Origin: Pseudoscleropodium purum
Lineage: Eukaryota > Streptophyta > Bryopsida > Hypnales > Brachytheciaceae
Assembly (NCBI GenBank): GCA_963969395.1
Contig: OZ017797.1
Span: forward strand, 12,710,001-12,774,000
DNA length: 64,000 nucleotides
Reading direction: 5' to 3'
A program made the translations under genes and the position numbers. The notes below the pieces were generated by a model. It was not told where the DNA came from. It did no database searches and saw only the letters and a program-made list of their open reading frames with translations. The first letter of the stretch is position 1. Each line of letters starts with the position of its first letter. Shown here in pieces: positions 12,434 to 25,340 of the stretch.

Positions 12434-15102
12434 TTGCACCACCCTTTAAGGTGCAACAAGAACAATATGCAGTGCACAATGCTTATTCAAAGCAAAAGGG
12501 GAGCATGTGAATTGTTAAGGACAAGGAAATGCTACCAGGCAAACCTTCTTGCGTATCTCCTCTCAATGATATGCCTCATTCAGCTGGTCACCTGTCAGCA
12601 AAACAGTATGGCCAACGGTTCTACCATATTCGGGTCAGGGTTCTTGGAATCTCCAGGAGGAGTATTCAAAGTAAATATCACATCGCTGGATCCTTCGTCT
12701 CCGACTCCGGTGTATATGCTTGCCATCTGGTATGCGAAAGCTCCGGACAACAAAATCATCTGGATTCCTAGCAGACCCCCAGTCTTGAGCAGCACCAACG
12801 CCAACTTTACTTTGACTGGGTCTGGAGATCTCAGGGTGTACGACAACAGTGACAAAGTCGCAAAAATCGTGTGGAGTTCCAACACTGGAGACGTAAGCAC
12901 GCTTCACATTCCACTTTGTTTGCATTCGTGACTAGAGCACTGAGCTTCCCCTAACTGAATTCAGTAAGGATTAATTATAAAATTCTGTGCATGCAGAGGA
13001 ATGTGGTCAATGCCACCATTTTGGACACGGGCAACTTGGTGTTGTACAACACAACCAACGAGGTGGTGTGGCAGAGTTTCGATAGCCCCACCGACACACT
13101 CTTGCCGAACCAGATTTTCAGAGATGGCGTTACCATTACCGCATGGGAAAACGTCGCCAACTGGAACTCTGGAAACTACACGCTGGCTTATAAGTCATCA
13201 AAGATCACCGCATCCTGGAAAATCCCTTACCCTTGGGAGGAACTGACTTCGGACGACTACTGGGAGTACCCAGAAGCACTTACTCGTGCAATCCTAACGC
13301 CTGCGGGTGTTGTTCAAGGAACCAATGTCTCAGGATCAAACGTCTCTTTAGGGTCCGCGGCAGCATCCCCAGTGCAAGGTCGCCTGCTTCGATTGACATT
13401 GGACTATGATGGCAATCTTCGTATGTACAGCTGGGCAGAGGGCAACAGAAGCTGGGTGGTCGTGTGGTCGACTTTTGACGACATATGCAGAGTTCCTGGA
13501 CATTGCGGCCCCTACTCAGTTTGTGGTGGCGGGGTCTGCCACTGTCCGCCAAGTTTTGAATTCGTGAACACTAACGACCGTAGGTTGGGATGCCGACGGC
13601 AAGAGCCGCCAGCATATTGCAACTCCGATGCATCCATCGATACATTCAGTATTGAATCGAATGCCGACTGGTCTGGAAATGACTTAGAACACCTCCAATA
13701 CGTCACTCTAGCCAGGTGCAAGGAGCTGTGTCTGGCCAATTGCACATGTCAAGCTGTTATATCTACTTTCCCTGACGATGAGACTAATGATCTTCTTCCA
13801 AATTGCTGGCTCAAGAAAGACGTCCTTCTCAATGGTCAGTATCAGGCCGACAGGCGGACGCACCTTCGAGTTGGGGCACGCTCTCTCCAGTCTCCCAATT
13901 CTGCGGTGGTGGCCACTCTCGCCGCTGCTGTCGTTGCTCTCGCCGTGCTCTGCTGCTGCGTTACTAGCCTGTTTGTTGCTCAGAAGATAAAGAACTCGCG
14001 TCAAAAGCGGTTACAAGACAAGTGGCTCGCTGCCAAAGGCACCATGATCCGATTCTCATACCGAGAGATTCAACTCATGACCACCAACTTCGCCGTCCAA
14101 ATTGGAGAAGGAGGGTACGGAACCGTCTTCAAGGGCCAGATTGGACAAGATCTCACCAATGTCACGGTGGCTGTGAAACGGCTCAACAAGCGGCTCTCCA
14201 GTCACGTGGAGAAAGAGTTTCTGAACGAGGTCGAAACGCTCGGCCTCATCCACCATGTCCACCTCGTCTCTCTCCTCGGCTACTGCACCGATGCCGAACA
14301 CAGGGTGCTGGTCTACGAGTACGTTTCCAGAGGCTCCCTCGACAGAGTTCTCTTCCGAGATGAAAAGAACTCCAAAGTTCCGGCCTTGGAATGGAATTCT
14401 CGGTTCGACATAGCCGTCCAAACGGCTCGAGGGTTGGCGTACCTCCACGAGGATTGCAGAAAGTGGATCATTCACTGTGACGTCAAGCCTGAAAACATTC
14501 TGCTGGATTCTTCGTATAGCGTGAAAGTGGCCGACTTCGGACTCTCCCGCATCCGAAGCCGTGACCAGATGACGCAAACACGCAGCAAAACCATGAACAT
14601 CCGAGGCACGCTTGGCTACCTGGCTCCAGAGTACTGGTTGTCGGATCACATCAGCATCTCCAACAAGGTCGATGTCTTCAGCTATGGGATGGTGTTGCTG
14701 GAGATTATCAGCGGGCGACGCAACGTCTTGCGAGCGTCGCCCAACTTCGAATTCATGAACAGCCACATGGACGTGCCCTACTTCCCAATGTGGGCATTCC
14801 CCAAAATAGAGACGGATGCGTTCGTGGACGTGTTGGATCCGGCAGTGACAGCGGGGGTGGACTCAGAAGAAGTGCGGAGAGTTTTGCGAGTGGCGTTTTG
14901 GTGCATTGCTGAGAAGCCGCAGCATCGGCCGTCGATGAGCGAGGTTGTGCAGATGCTACAAGGACATATGGCAATCGAGCTGCCAGTTCCACGGCCGGCA
15001 TACTTCGACACTTTGCAGTTCAGAGATGACGAGGGTGATTGTAGTAGGAGTGAAGAATCCAGGATTAAATTGTCATCGACATCATCTTCCAGTTTGAGAT
15101 GA
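12434..15102 (+). CDS. G-type (bulb) lectin S-receptor-like Ser/Thr kinase
   Basis: Predicted plasma-membrane receptor kinase, two exons (12434-12892 and 12997-15102, phase 0), 854 aa. A hydrophobic signal-like stretch lies near residues 38-54; Met12 or Met16 could be the true start. A bulb-lectin domain spans roughly 60-230 (LDTGNLVLY, WQSFDSPTDTLL). A Cys-rich EGF/S-locus-like stretch near 320-345 and a PAN-like stretch near 390-410 follow, then a transmembrane helix at about 456-482 and a cytosolic kinase domain from about 506. Kinase motifs: GEGGYG near 523, VAVK lysine 547, HCDVKPEN (catalytic Asp 648, with Cys in the usual Arg place, a non-RD kinase), DFG near 666, APEYW. The order matches the SD2-5-like group of angiosperms. 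Ligand unknown; sensing of carbohydrate or microbial cues is inference. Exons are GC-richer than surrounding DNA. The gene lies between the two direct duplicates. Confidence 0.9.
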
Positions 15103-17802
15103 TATCCGGAAATATGTATCTTCACTGCATATTAGAAATTTGTTATTTTTTTTCTTACAAAGATCTTACGTTTTGGGAAGCCTCGAAGGTTCTGATAAGC
15201 TTCTGCTGCAATAAGAATTTCAGAAATGCAGAAGTGATTACGAGTGGTCACGGGCTTATACAAATGCGAGTTGCGTCTCTCGACTTTGGAGTTCTTGGTC
15301 AACGCTTCCATCCGCTGTTCTATTTTTACGCTTGTATATTTAGTTTCATTGTTAATTGTCTTATTGCTGTCCATTGTATTTATTTCTTGTTGATGTAGAC
15401 AAGGTGCAGGAAGTTTAGAGAGATTTGCTGAAGGCAAATTCAGAAACTTAGAAGGATCAAAGAGTGCTTGAAGTGCAATGTAATATGATCTCGTGTGAAT
15501 AAACTTACATTTGTTTGCGTATTAATCATTTTCTCTTCGACATTGTAAAAACTATTTTCAATTGCATGCTTTTGAGTTGAACAACTTGGCATAATCTAGC
15601 TACCTGGAACCTAAGTGAATGTCCAATGCTAGTGAATTACATGCTCGGTGTTGTTCATATTCTCGTACAATTCCCAAGACAGAGCTAAAGGAGTTGTGGT
15701 TTGTGACGGTGTTTCCCTCTGTTGCGACTTTCGAGGGCTGTCAAATTACGTGCAATTGCTCTATCAATACGAAACAAATGCTCATCTGTAGATGTTGTGT
15801 TCTCAATACGTAATGGAAAAGACGAACTAAATATCCTGATGTCACTAAGGCATGAAAAATTGCAGACGAATATTAGTGTTTCTTGATCTTCAAATAGTCA
15901 TGCTAACCGGAAGTGAAGATGTAATTCTTTGCAGGAAAGAAAATTACAGGCCATCTAGAATTAAAACTGGCATTACTCTTGGATCGCCTGCTTCGAAATG
16001 TGGGACGCGATAAACAGGTCATGAAAACCCCTCGAGGATGATTACCTTTGCTCGGCCAGCTCCAGGACTAGGACTTACTTAAGGCTCCAAAATTGAGGAC
16101 AGGCTTGTTCATTGCGAAGCTAGAGTGTCGACATTTCGATGTCACATCTTTCTCTGACCGGACAACTCAGCAGATCAACGGGTTCATCTAATGAGATGTT
16201 TTATTTGGCCACAATATGCACATATCAATGTCGATAGCTTCACAAGGTGGGTTTTTTTGCAGAGCTTTCAGGTGCGTGAGAGATAAAGCTTCTGGAATCT
16301 CCTTCTTCACTGCAGCTTTGGGGTGTGTCTCTACTCTGATATAAAATCCACACGCACTTGCCCGTATTGGAATGCATGCAATGTTTGGAATGAGGATAAG
16401 GACAAGTTTGTTGCAAAGAAATTGAAGAGGTGAGTATGCGTTGTAGTACCACTTTTGCTTTGCGTAACAATTGAAACTTAAAACTTTTGAAGGGCGTCCC
16501 AACAATTTGGACCCATCTGCTCATGCAAAGAAGAATCAAGATACCCAGGTGCTCCAATCATCTGACAACTAGAATGTTTCTCTTACACACAATTATCCTC
16601 TTTACATTTTGGGTTCAAGAAATTTGGAGATCGAAGGAAACCGGCCCTCAACATTAACCACTTCAATCGCTCCCTAGATTGACACTTTTGAGGAAGCAGT
16701 TCTAAGAAGCATGCCCTCGCACCCCATTCTCAGTCATGTAGATAGAATTCAATTCATTTTCTGGTTCATGTAAATGTTCACTAATAGAAATTGTCAACTT
16801 CGTTCAATTGGTGCAATTCTTGGCGCCAAAGTTGTGACAAAAAGCCGTGAAATCTATGAGTAGTGCAGATTTGCGTTCCAGATCGCACGTCGAGAAAGGT
16901 GCCAAAGTCATGAAATTTTGCCAATCTAATGATAGTGACGTTTAGAACATTTTAAGAATGTTATGAAAGCCTACGCTGCAGATATTCGAGAAATTTCCAT
17001 GGCAGCAGATAATGAATTATTAATAAGTCCAGTAAGAGCTCTAAAGGTTCATTATCAAGAATGCAAGTCTCCCCGTGTATCAAACAGAAGAGGATCAAGT
17101 CTATTTTATTGGCGGGTTCAAGAGTGCCACAAATGTGACATTTGTGTATTCAATCTGTCTTTTGAAAACTAGAACCAGTATAGATTCGTACTATCTAAGG
17201 TTCTAGAAGGGCATCTGAAAAGTATCAAATTTTGCCATTTTAACGAGGATGAAGTTACAGGAACTAATACGGCTTTTTCACATCTTTCTCGATTTATGTG
17301 GGATGGAGTAGAAGTATCAAAGAGCATAAGATATAAGCAGTTATATTTTGTTTCCCAGTGAATTTCTTGTGCAGAAGACGCTCAAAGGATATTGCCTGTC
17401 AGTGTGATCCAATACTCTCACTTGATGAATGGTTCTGTTGTCTAAATTGCGCTTGGAAACTAGTCTAGATAGCACTCCATATGTGATGCGGAAAAGAAAA
17501 CAATTTTTTCATTGAAATGCAAGTCAATTCAACAATTTTTAAGTGAAGATTCATGTGAAGACAAAACTAGAACCTTGCAACCTTGAAGATACCAAAATCA
17601 TTTTTTCATTTAGATTGGATACTCCATCTCTAAAGCTTGAGTGTGAGGCCATGGCATTAGAGCGTCGGTCATTGGCATCAACACCTAGCTAACAAGGTGA
17701 ATATTCACATCATTTGGCCAATCCAACAAGTTCGACCGTTATTTCAGAATTACAAGTATTATATGCAAAATCAAATAATCTTCACATTTGGGGCTTCAAG
17801 GC
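15103..17802. other. intergenic region, no supported gene
   Basis: Downstream of the kinase, of intermediate base composition. Short frames exist (for example 15619-15813, 16963-17172 and minus-strand frames at 16188-16557), but none shows a recognisable domain or linked exons. Kinase 3' UTR sequence is expected at its start. Confidence 0.5.
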
Positions 17803-18077
17803 TTGATATCGTAACATGGTCTTCACCTCCTAACCTTCAAGACCATTGTATTTAGATCAAATAGAAAAATTGGAACTCACTACAATACCTTGTGAGGAAA
17901 ACAAACATTGTGAACTTCCATCATCTAGTTCAACAATCCAAAACATTGGATTCATTGAAGGTAATAGTCTTGAAATTGTTCGGTTCTAATACACAAGCAA
18001 ATAAAAAATATCAACAATATGCCATTATCACTAAATCTCAAGTCAAATGAGAGTTTGTAAATGAAAATTCTTAACAA

Positions 18078-18250
18078 CATTAGTAGAAAAATACAATGAC
18101 TTAATTAACAAAACTCAATACAAAAGTGTTGGATTTTTTTTTGTTGATTTGAACGTGTTGATTTGGGTACTTTTGAACACAAAAGTGTTGATCTTTTACC
18201 AAAAAATTGTTAATTTTTTTGTTAATTTGAACACTGTATTTCTAATAGTG
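18078..18250. mobile_element. CACTA-type MITE with CAA target duplication
   Basis: Ends CATTAGTAGAAAAATACA and TGTATTTCTAATAGTG form imperfect terminal inverted repeats of the CACTA type. It is flanked on both sides by CAA, a 3-bp target duplication. The homologous site in duplication copy 1 (near 8700) lacks the insert, so the boundaries are supported by an empty site. About 173 bp, non-coding. Confidence 0.75.
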
Positions 18251-18567
18251 CAACCAATAAGTTGTTATAAAGTTTCATGCCAACATAGACTTCTTAGAGG
18301 TAAGAAAATGAATTAGAAAGGTATTGATCTTGCAACATCATAATCTGCCAAATATAGAATTTCTATAATAGTTTTTATTTACATAATTAATATGACTATG
18401 AATCAATGTGGGGATATTTCAATACCATCAATTTGATTAAAAAAAATGGTATTAAGACTTATACAACTACACATAACTAAATTAATTTGAAAATAAGTAT
18501 TTAATTTTTAATTAATATATTAAACATGAGAGGGTCAACACAAATATCGGAAAGTGATTTAGCAATT

Positions 18568-18846
18568 CATTAGAGGAAATTTGAGGCCAAGAAGAGATTG
18601 TGAGTTATCACGGCCTGAAAATGTTGTAAACAAGCTGAGAATGCTACCAACAATGCAATTTGACATGGTCACAAGAGTACCACAACACTTTAAAAAAAAA
18701 TTCAACTTTTTTTGCATTTCAAGAACTAATTCTTTTTTTTTTTTGAATATTTTTTTGACAACCACCGTACCCTTTGTTGCAAGGGGGGAACACCGACGAG
18801 AGCAAGCCTGAAACAACTCTTTATAGGCCTCAAATTTCTTCTAATG
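18568..18846. mobile_element. 279-bp MITE with 21-bp terminal inverted repeats
   Basis: The left end CATTAGAGGAAATTTGAGGC pairs with the right end GCCTCAAATTTCTTCTAATG over 21 positions with a single mismatch. It interrupts the exon 12 remnant; copy 1 reads straight through at GCAACT/GGTATA. No target duplication is visible at these limits. The interior holds short T-rich and GC-rich patches and no convincing gene. Confidence 0.8.
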
Positions 18847-20929
18847 GGTATAGTGCTTGAAGGTAAGCAACACAAATCATTGAACAAGCTAAATTTGACT
18901 AAGAGATTGTCACAACATTATGCAAATGATTATATTTATCTTCAATGAAAAAATAATTGTACATAAGCATTTATGAAATAAATGCACAAAGTCAAATGTA
19001 AAAAACTTTTATGCAAGCAATCCGTTGTTTATTTGATTAATTTCCAACAGGGTTTTAGAAAAGGTGAGTATAATTGGTATTAGTTTTGAATCATTTGCTT
19101 TTCTGACACCATACAAAATTAGATTTAAATGATTCAATGCTACAATTCCTATAAATCCTTTATTGAAATCTATCATGTTTACAAATGTTTAGGTTATTTC
19201 TAATATTGTATTTATAAATCTATTACCAAGTTTTCCAAGAAATGTATCAACATATCAGAAAACTAATTTGGATACAACATTTGTTACAATCTCTCCTAAA
19301 ATAGTATTAAGGTTTTAAAAACTTCAATATAGTTTTGTGTATCTTCTATAGTAAAAATTTGGACGAGGCCTATTAACATCATTGCGAAGATTTACATTAT
19401 ATATACTATTTGAACAATAGATTTCAATTGATACATGAAATATTTTGACAATGCATAAATAAGTTATAAATTTGAAGTTTGAAATACTAAAGTTCCAATT
19501 ATAAATCTTAATAAGGCCCCAATTATTGTTGAGTTTAATTGAATCATGAACATTGCATCTAATTAAAATGTATTCCATTATTATCTAGAGTTGTTAGTTG
19601 TAGAATCTATAAGTATATCATTTATTACAAGCTATGAGTTTGATGACTCTTCTAGTAGTAGGTATTACGACAAGATATCTTAGTGAATGGAATTAGTATA
19701 TCTTATATATAAAATTTTAAAATAAATCCTAAAAAGATAGAGATGGAGACACATCCTCTTGAACATCCTCCTCATCACCGAGACTTCTTCCTACTCAACC
19801 AACTAAAAATTAAAATCATTTGGTTGTTTAGTGAATCTTGGAAATATTAAAAGGTTCTTTCAATTCACATGTGGAGTTCTTTATAGTCTAAGCTACTCTT
19901 TAGCCCTGAAATCAAATGATGTAGTAGGACATAGTACATGAAAATCCTTTCATTCAATCAAATAGAGGTTATTTAATATTTGGACTTGATATTCATGTAC
20001 AAGTTTTGTTAATCCAAATTTATCATTGAAGGTAAATACTCAAATTGCATCAACACCATAAAATATAATTAATAATAAAAACAAAATAAAAGTTTCATTT
20101 AAAAGAAATAAGCATAATCTAGAAATTTAATGACATATGAATATCATGATAGAGGTGAAGATCAATTTTTATGTCATTTCAATTGTTATTGAAGCCAAAT
20201 TATGGTAAATTTTTCTATTTTCTATTTTAGACACAAATGGTATATATATGTTTTGATAAGTATACTCTCAAAAATGAAATCTAAAAAACTCTTGACATGG
20301 ATCAAGCAAACATTTTCAAAACCTTAGTTACAAAGATTATATGATTACATCTTTCAAATCCTTTACACCATATTTTTGTCAATAATATCTAATTTGAAAG
20401 GAGAACTTGGGTTTAGGCAAACTCAAGGTGAATTTTTTGTGATTAGGTTTGCACATGATTCATAGGACCCTTGACTTTTAATTTGAAAAGACTTACAAAT
20501 TACAAACATTTAATTATAAAATGTCAAAGTCTCCAAACTTTAAATAATGACATTTTTCACCCATGTGATTCATTCATTCATTGTAACATTCTAAGTAGGT
20601 GGATTTTCAACACACAAGAAACATCCTCCATGTAAAGTTAGGAGTGGCCAAAATGCACCATTGAACCAAAACCACCACCATCATCACTTTTGGATACATC
20701 TCCAAAATCAATATGTATCTATGTGGAAGAAATGATTTTAGAACCTCTACTAACAAGAACTTTGACCCTTCATAATTTTTACATACAATATCCAAATGCC
20801 ACATTGTTTGGTATGTTGGAATTCCCTTTCACTTGCCAATAAGAAAGTATGAAAATTTGATGAGTTTAATAATAGTAATTAGGCACAAGTAGCAGAAGGG
20901 GCATTTTGGGAGGTGCCCACTTTAACTAT

Positions 20930-21120
20930 CAAAGTCACCTTGAAAAAATCAACCTCTTCAATATCGTGTGAATCATTCATTTTCCTTGAGAAAACCCAAG
21001 AGTACACATTGAAGGTCTAACTACTATACAAAACCTCCTCCCTTTCACACAATTTTTCAAGGATGAACATTTGTACACTTTTGTCCTACATAGAAAAATT
21101 CTCTATCATCTACCAAACAC
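20930..21120 (-). mobile_element. family B TTAA element, partial, abutting family A
   Basis: Matches the family B interior in reverse orientation (GTGTGAATCATTCATTTTCC, the CCCTTTCACACAA block, TTTTGTCCTACATAG, CTCTATCATCTACC). Its right end is missing where the family A element begins at 21121. Its left limit is approximate. Confidence 0.55.
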
Positions 21121-21348
21121 TTAACCCCTTAACACCTCAATTCTTTTTTGATTTTTGCACATTTTGGCTTATATCTTTTTATAGAAATATCATTTACCGC
21201 AGTTTCAAGAAATTAGTCATTAAGGAAGGTTTTCTCTTTAAGAGTGAAGTATTAGATTGGATGAATGAAAAGTTTGCTAGGCTATACAACGCCTAGAAGT
21301 GTTCTATTCATCGTCCAGAATATGGACATCAGAGCGCTTCAAGGTTAA
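21121..21348 (+). mobile_element. TTAA-flanked element, family A, copy 1
   Basis: 228 bp beginning TTAACCCCTTAACACC and ending CGCTTCAAGGTTAA. The interior is clearly homologous to 42663-42888, including the conserved CGTCCAGAATATGGAC hairpin close to the right end. It has no coding capacity. Confidence 0.8.
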
Positions 21349-21905
21349 TGTCTGCAACGTCCTTCTAGTGTTCACTGAGTTTCCAGGTTACAAGTCTTTG
21401 GAGGCCTTCTAAGAAAAATCCACTCCACGCCAAATTTCAAGTCAATTTGCCCAACTGGAAAGAACCATACAATCATACATGAGCTGCATCAGCTAAGCAG
21501 TGGTAAGCTTATGTCAAAGTACTTATGTCCTTCCCGGAAGATCCAAAATTCATTGCTCAAAGAAAATGAAGGGCCTCGTCACCTGCCTGGTGTGCCTATT
21601 CATGTATTGCAAATTGGTTATAAATTGTAAACACTCACTCTCATTTGAAATTGGTTATGTACAATAGGTTTAATTGTAAAGTTTGTGCAAAGAAAGACTA
21701 GGAACTGGAGTTTGAGAAAAGCACGGGATGAAACTCCTTGAAGTACCCAAACGTGGTCTGATGGAGTTTGGTGATGTGTTTCTTTTGTACTGTTCTTTAA
21801 TTAAACCTTCCTTTGACACCACTATACAATAAAACTAAGGGTGACCTTTACAATTAACTCTCGAAGTGATTGAAATGTCTAACATCTTGGAGAGAGAAAC
21901 ATGTA

Positions 21906-22971
21906 TGAGAGTTCATGTACATGACCGCATAAGATTAGTATTGTTTATGGAAGCTTTTGTTCATGGACTAAAGAGAAAGTACTAAGGAATACATACAAAT
22001 CCAAACTCACCTAGAGTCCAATTGTGTTCCCTAGCTTTGGTTCTAAAAGAATCAAAAGAACCACATTATTTAGAATTGAAATGGATGCTAGTAGTCTCCT
22101 CTAGGGACAACAACGAGTAGATGAATGTAATTGCTTTGACCACCTATAGTCTGTGTTTTGTTCAAAAATGAGTTTACCATAAAATTCTTTGATTTGTTGT
22201 TTATTACATCAAAGAAATTATGAATTTGATCAGTTTAAATATATGTGGTCACCAAAGAGACAATATTGAGTCATCTTACGTTACTTTCTTGAACATGAAG
22301 AACTAATTCCTTACTATAGAATAATAATTTATATGTAGTATTATTATTTAATTAATGTCAATTGAAAAAACCTTGAAACCAATGGAAATCACACATTCTC
22401 CATTTTTCATATCTCAAATTGTGAAGGTCATGAAAATTAATTGTATTTGATAGTTTGCAAGGATAGAAGGTTTCTTATGGTCAATCTCTTTAATTATGAA
22501 ATTGTTTGAAAAATAGTATAAATTAGGTACATAGTGCTTGAAGTAACTATTAGGCATTTTTTTCCAAATGCAATTGGTAGTGATCATTTTATATATATGG
22601 ACAATTGTGCACTAAAAAGATGCACTGCAAATTGCATTTAATAGAAAAATGCATGACAATTGCTTCAAATACTTTATCCTCAATTTACACTATTTTTACT
22701 TGACATTTTTCATGAAGCAACAACACATAAAATTTTGTCAATGCAAAATATGTCAAATACAATCACTTTCTATGGTCCTTCAACTTAAGATTGATGTTGA
22801 AGCTAATTAAAGCATTCGTGCAATAATAAAATTTCTTTGTATGTTTCAAAACATTTCAAAATGTTTGACTACAAATATTATTTTAAAAGGAAATGAAAGT
22901 GGATGAAAGTAGACAAATATTAGATGAAAATCAAGAAACCAGTCATCCTATTCTTACCTAAATATGCTCTC
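21906..22971. other. AT-rich intergenic DNA, nothing recognised
   Basis: No open frame, repeat family or RNA gene that I can support. Confidence 0.4.
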
Positions 22972-23913
22972 TTAATTCCTAAAGGACCAAACTACGTTTT
23001 TTTGGCAACATAGAAATTTTTGGCAAGTGCATGTGACTAGAGATTTCAATGTTTTTGGTCCAAATTTTGATAGAAGGTGTGGACAAGGAATATCTTTTAT
23101 GTGCACTAAATTTCAGGACATTTGAAAATACTTGTCAAAAGTTATAGCCTAATATGTAGTTTGTTTCTCAACTTAGGTAGCCTGGGCAGATCTGAAAAAA
23201 TCATCTTTTTCAAAAATCCAAATTTGAAATTGATTTTTTAGATTTATATATACATTAAAATCTTTGAATCATTCCATTTTGATCAATGAGTCAAAAGTTA
23301 TAAGGTGTTTTAGTTTGTGGGCAATTATAGATTCTCTATTCCAAAATAAACTTTGAAGTCCTTTATTGAACTCAATTTTCAATATTTTTGAAAAAAAATA
23401 AAAATATTAGGTGAAGATTTTTTATTACAACATTACAACCATTGGGATTGGCATTTTTCAATTCCGTAAATAAAATTTTAATAACTTAGTATTTTGAACC
23501 ATTCTCTACATCTTTCTACTTACTATTTTTTTCCTATATGTTGTACAATTTCAAATGTTCTAAAATTTTTTAAGCATGTAGCCAACATGCCTTGAAGAAT
23601 GAATTCAAAGGTTTGCAATCATTTTAAACATTTTTTCATACAAATGTGACCTTGTGAAGTGCAGCTGCCCAGTTTTTGCAGGGACAAAAATAGGCTTTTT
23701 GTCACTTCAAATGCTAATATCTTGCAATCTATATGGTGGAAATTTCTGAAATTTTACCACATCTTTTCAAACCAATGTACTACAAGATCCCATGGTTACA
23801 TGTGTCCAAAAAAGTTTTTGTTTTTTTGTTTTTTTTAAAATTTTGAAACTTGTATAAGAAATGGTAATTTTAGAGCATTTTTGGCAAAAACATAAAGGAA
23901 CTTTAGGGGTTAA
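22972..23913 (-). mobile_element. TTAA-flanked element, family C, copy 1
   Basis: 942 bp with TTAA at both ends: left TTAATTCCTAAAGGACC, right CTTTAGGGGTTAA. It is homologous in reverse orientation along its length to 46090-47024 and 54634-55563. No intact transposase frame was seen, so it appears non-autonomous. Confidence 0.8.
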
Positions 23914-25340
23914 TATGGGACAAAACTTAGATGTGCTATAAAATATATTTTTTTCAAGTTTGAAGTTTGTATGAAGAACAAAAAGTTAGATTAGCAATCA
24001 TCTATAAAGATTCAAATTTTGAAAAATAGTTATTGATCTATTTCAAATAAAAATTTGAATTTTATCTTTAGAATCAACATTTTAAACAATTGTCTTTAAT
24101 TCCAACTTCATTAATTTTGTAAGAAAGGTAAAAGATTTCAAAATGAAAACATCATTACATCAATACTTCTTTTTAATAATAGTAGTTAATATTTTAACAT
24201 TTAGCAAATATTGAACAATTTTTGCTACTTACTTTACAAAATACTTTTGATTATAGCAATCTCAATTAGGTACATCAAAATTTGAAGATAATATGATCTA
24301 AAATGCTTTAGAAGATTAAGTTTTAGAAAAATCACACTATTTACTTGAAATCAAATAGTAGCAATAAAAATTGTTGATTGGTCATATGGGGATTAAACAC
24401 TATGAGCACCATAATGACTAACTACATTAGTGCAACTCACACATTTGTATAATTCCAATATTAGTACCATGAACTAATTGAATTAACTTGAGTAAAGAAT
24501 AAATTACTGTTTAATAGATGGTAGGAGGACATGTTGTTAAATTTGTTTTCTAAAAATTTTGGTGTGTTGAATTTTTAGTTGTTCTTCAAGAAGCTTCATC
24601 TATGTGATAGACGCTTGTGCCAACGGGTAACCACTTTTCAAGAGGCTACATCCCTATAACACTAGCTTGCTTTTGGAATAATGTCCAATACAGACTTCCT
24701 TTTATGTTAGCATCAATCAATGCAAACCCTCCTTTCCTTTGATCCAAAGCAACCTTTGTGAGTGAGTAATATATTACCAAATGACAAAATTTATTTGAAA
24801 AATGCTAAATTTAGGCTAAAATATTCTTTCTACATTACAAGGATTTCCATCAATTTTGAAATGATATTTCATCCAATCTAATGCCATTCTTCTAATCACA
24901 ACTACAAAACAATCTATACCTTATATGAGGCAATTTGCTTTATTTTGATTCTTATAGTGAGATTTTTGGAACTATGGGTGCCTACATTGCATTCTTGGGA
25001 TTGTTAGAAAGCTCTTTGCAAGGAAGGGTGTATAGACTTATTTTGTGGTGTTTTGACTCACGACAAAAAAAATATTAAATTTTGAAGGTTTTATAAATTA
25101 AAAAAAAAAAAAAAATTACTTTCACTTTACTATATTGTGGCAATGGGAGAGAGTATACCAACATCATTGATCACCACTCCCAGCCCCTAAGATAAAAGTG
25201 ACACCTTCCTAATTACAACATTTATCTACAGCTGTCCAAGATTTCAAGATTCCAAAAGTGCCGTCACTTTTAGGTGCACACACCTTAACTGGTCAATAGC
25301 CCGGTACGGAAACTCCAAAAGCAGCCGAGCTGGCAGACCA
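23914..25340. other. AT-rich intergenic DNA upstream of LCB2
   Basis: No gene seen; includes a poly(A) run near 25099-25114. GC content rises sharply from about 25300, marking the promoter and 5' UTR side of the LCB2 gene. Confidence 0.4.

Larger units (their letters stand above)
17803..18948 (+). pseudogene. decayed copy of transporter exons 11-12
   Basis: Homologous to the end of transporter exon 11 (from about 8445) and exon 12 (8988-9133), in the same orientation. It is not functional: an in-frame TAA arises near 17988, small indels break the frame, and two elements interrupt it (18078-18250 in the exon 11 part, 18568-18846 in the exon 12 part). The final codons leading to a TGA at 18946-18948 are still recognisable. 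The upstream ten exons are absent. Confidence 0.85.
17803..21905. repeat. direct duplication, copy 2
   Basis: Second copy of the 8.4-11.7 kb segment. It is longer because of insertions at 18078-18250, 18568-18846, a 20.7-21.35 kb block containing TTAA elements, and about 200 bp near 21672-21865. The last clear match is a GTCTAACATCTTGGAGAGAG block near 21876-21900, matching 11680-11710. No kinase copy follows it. Confidence 0.8.

Noticed and set aside
14056..14766. 236-codon minus-strand frame
   Set aside because: Antisense shadow of the receptor kinase domain, whose plus-strand reading has all the kinase motifs.
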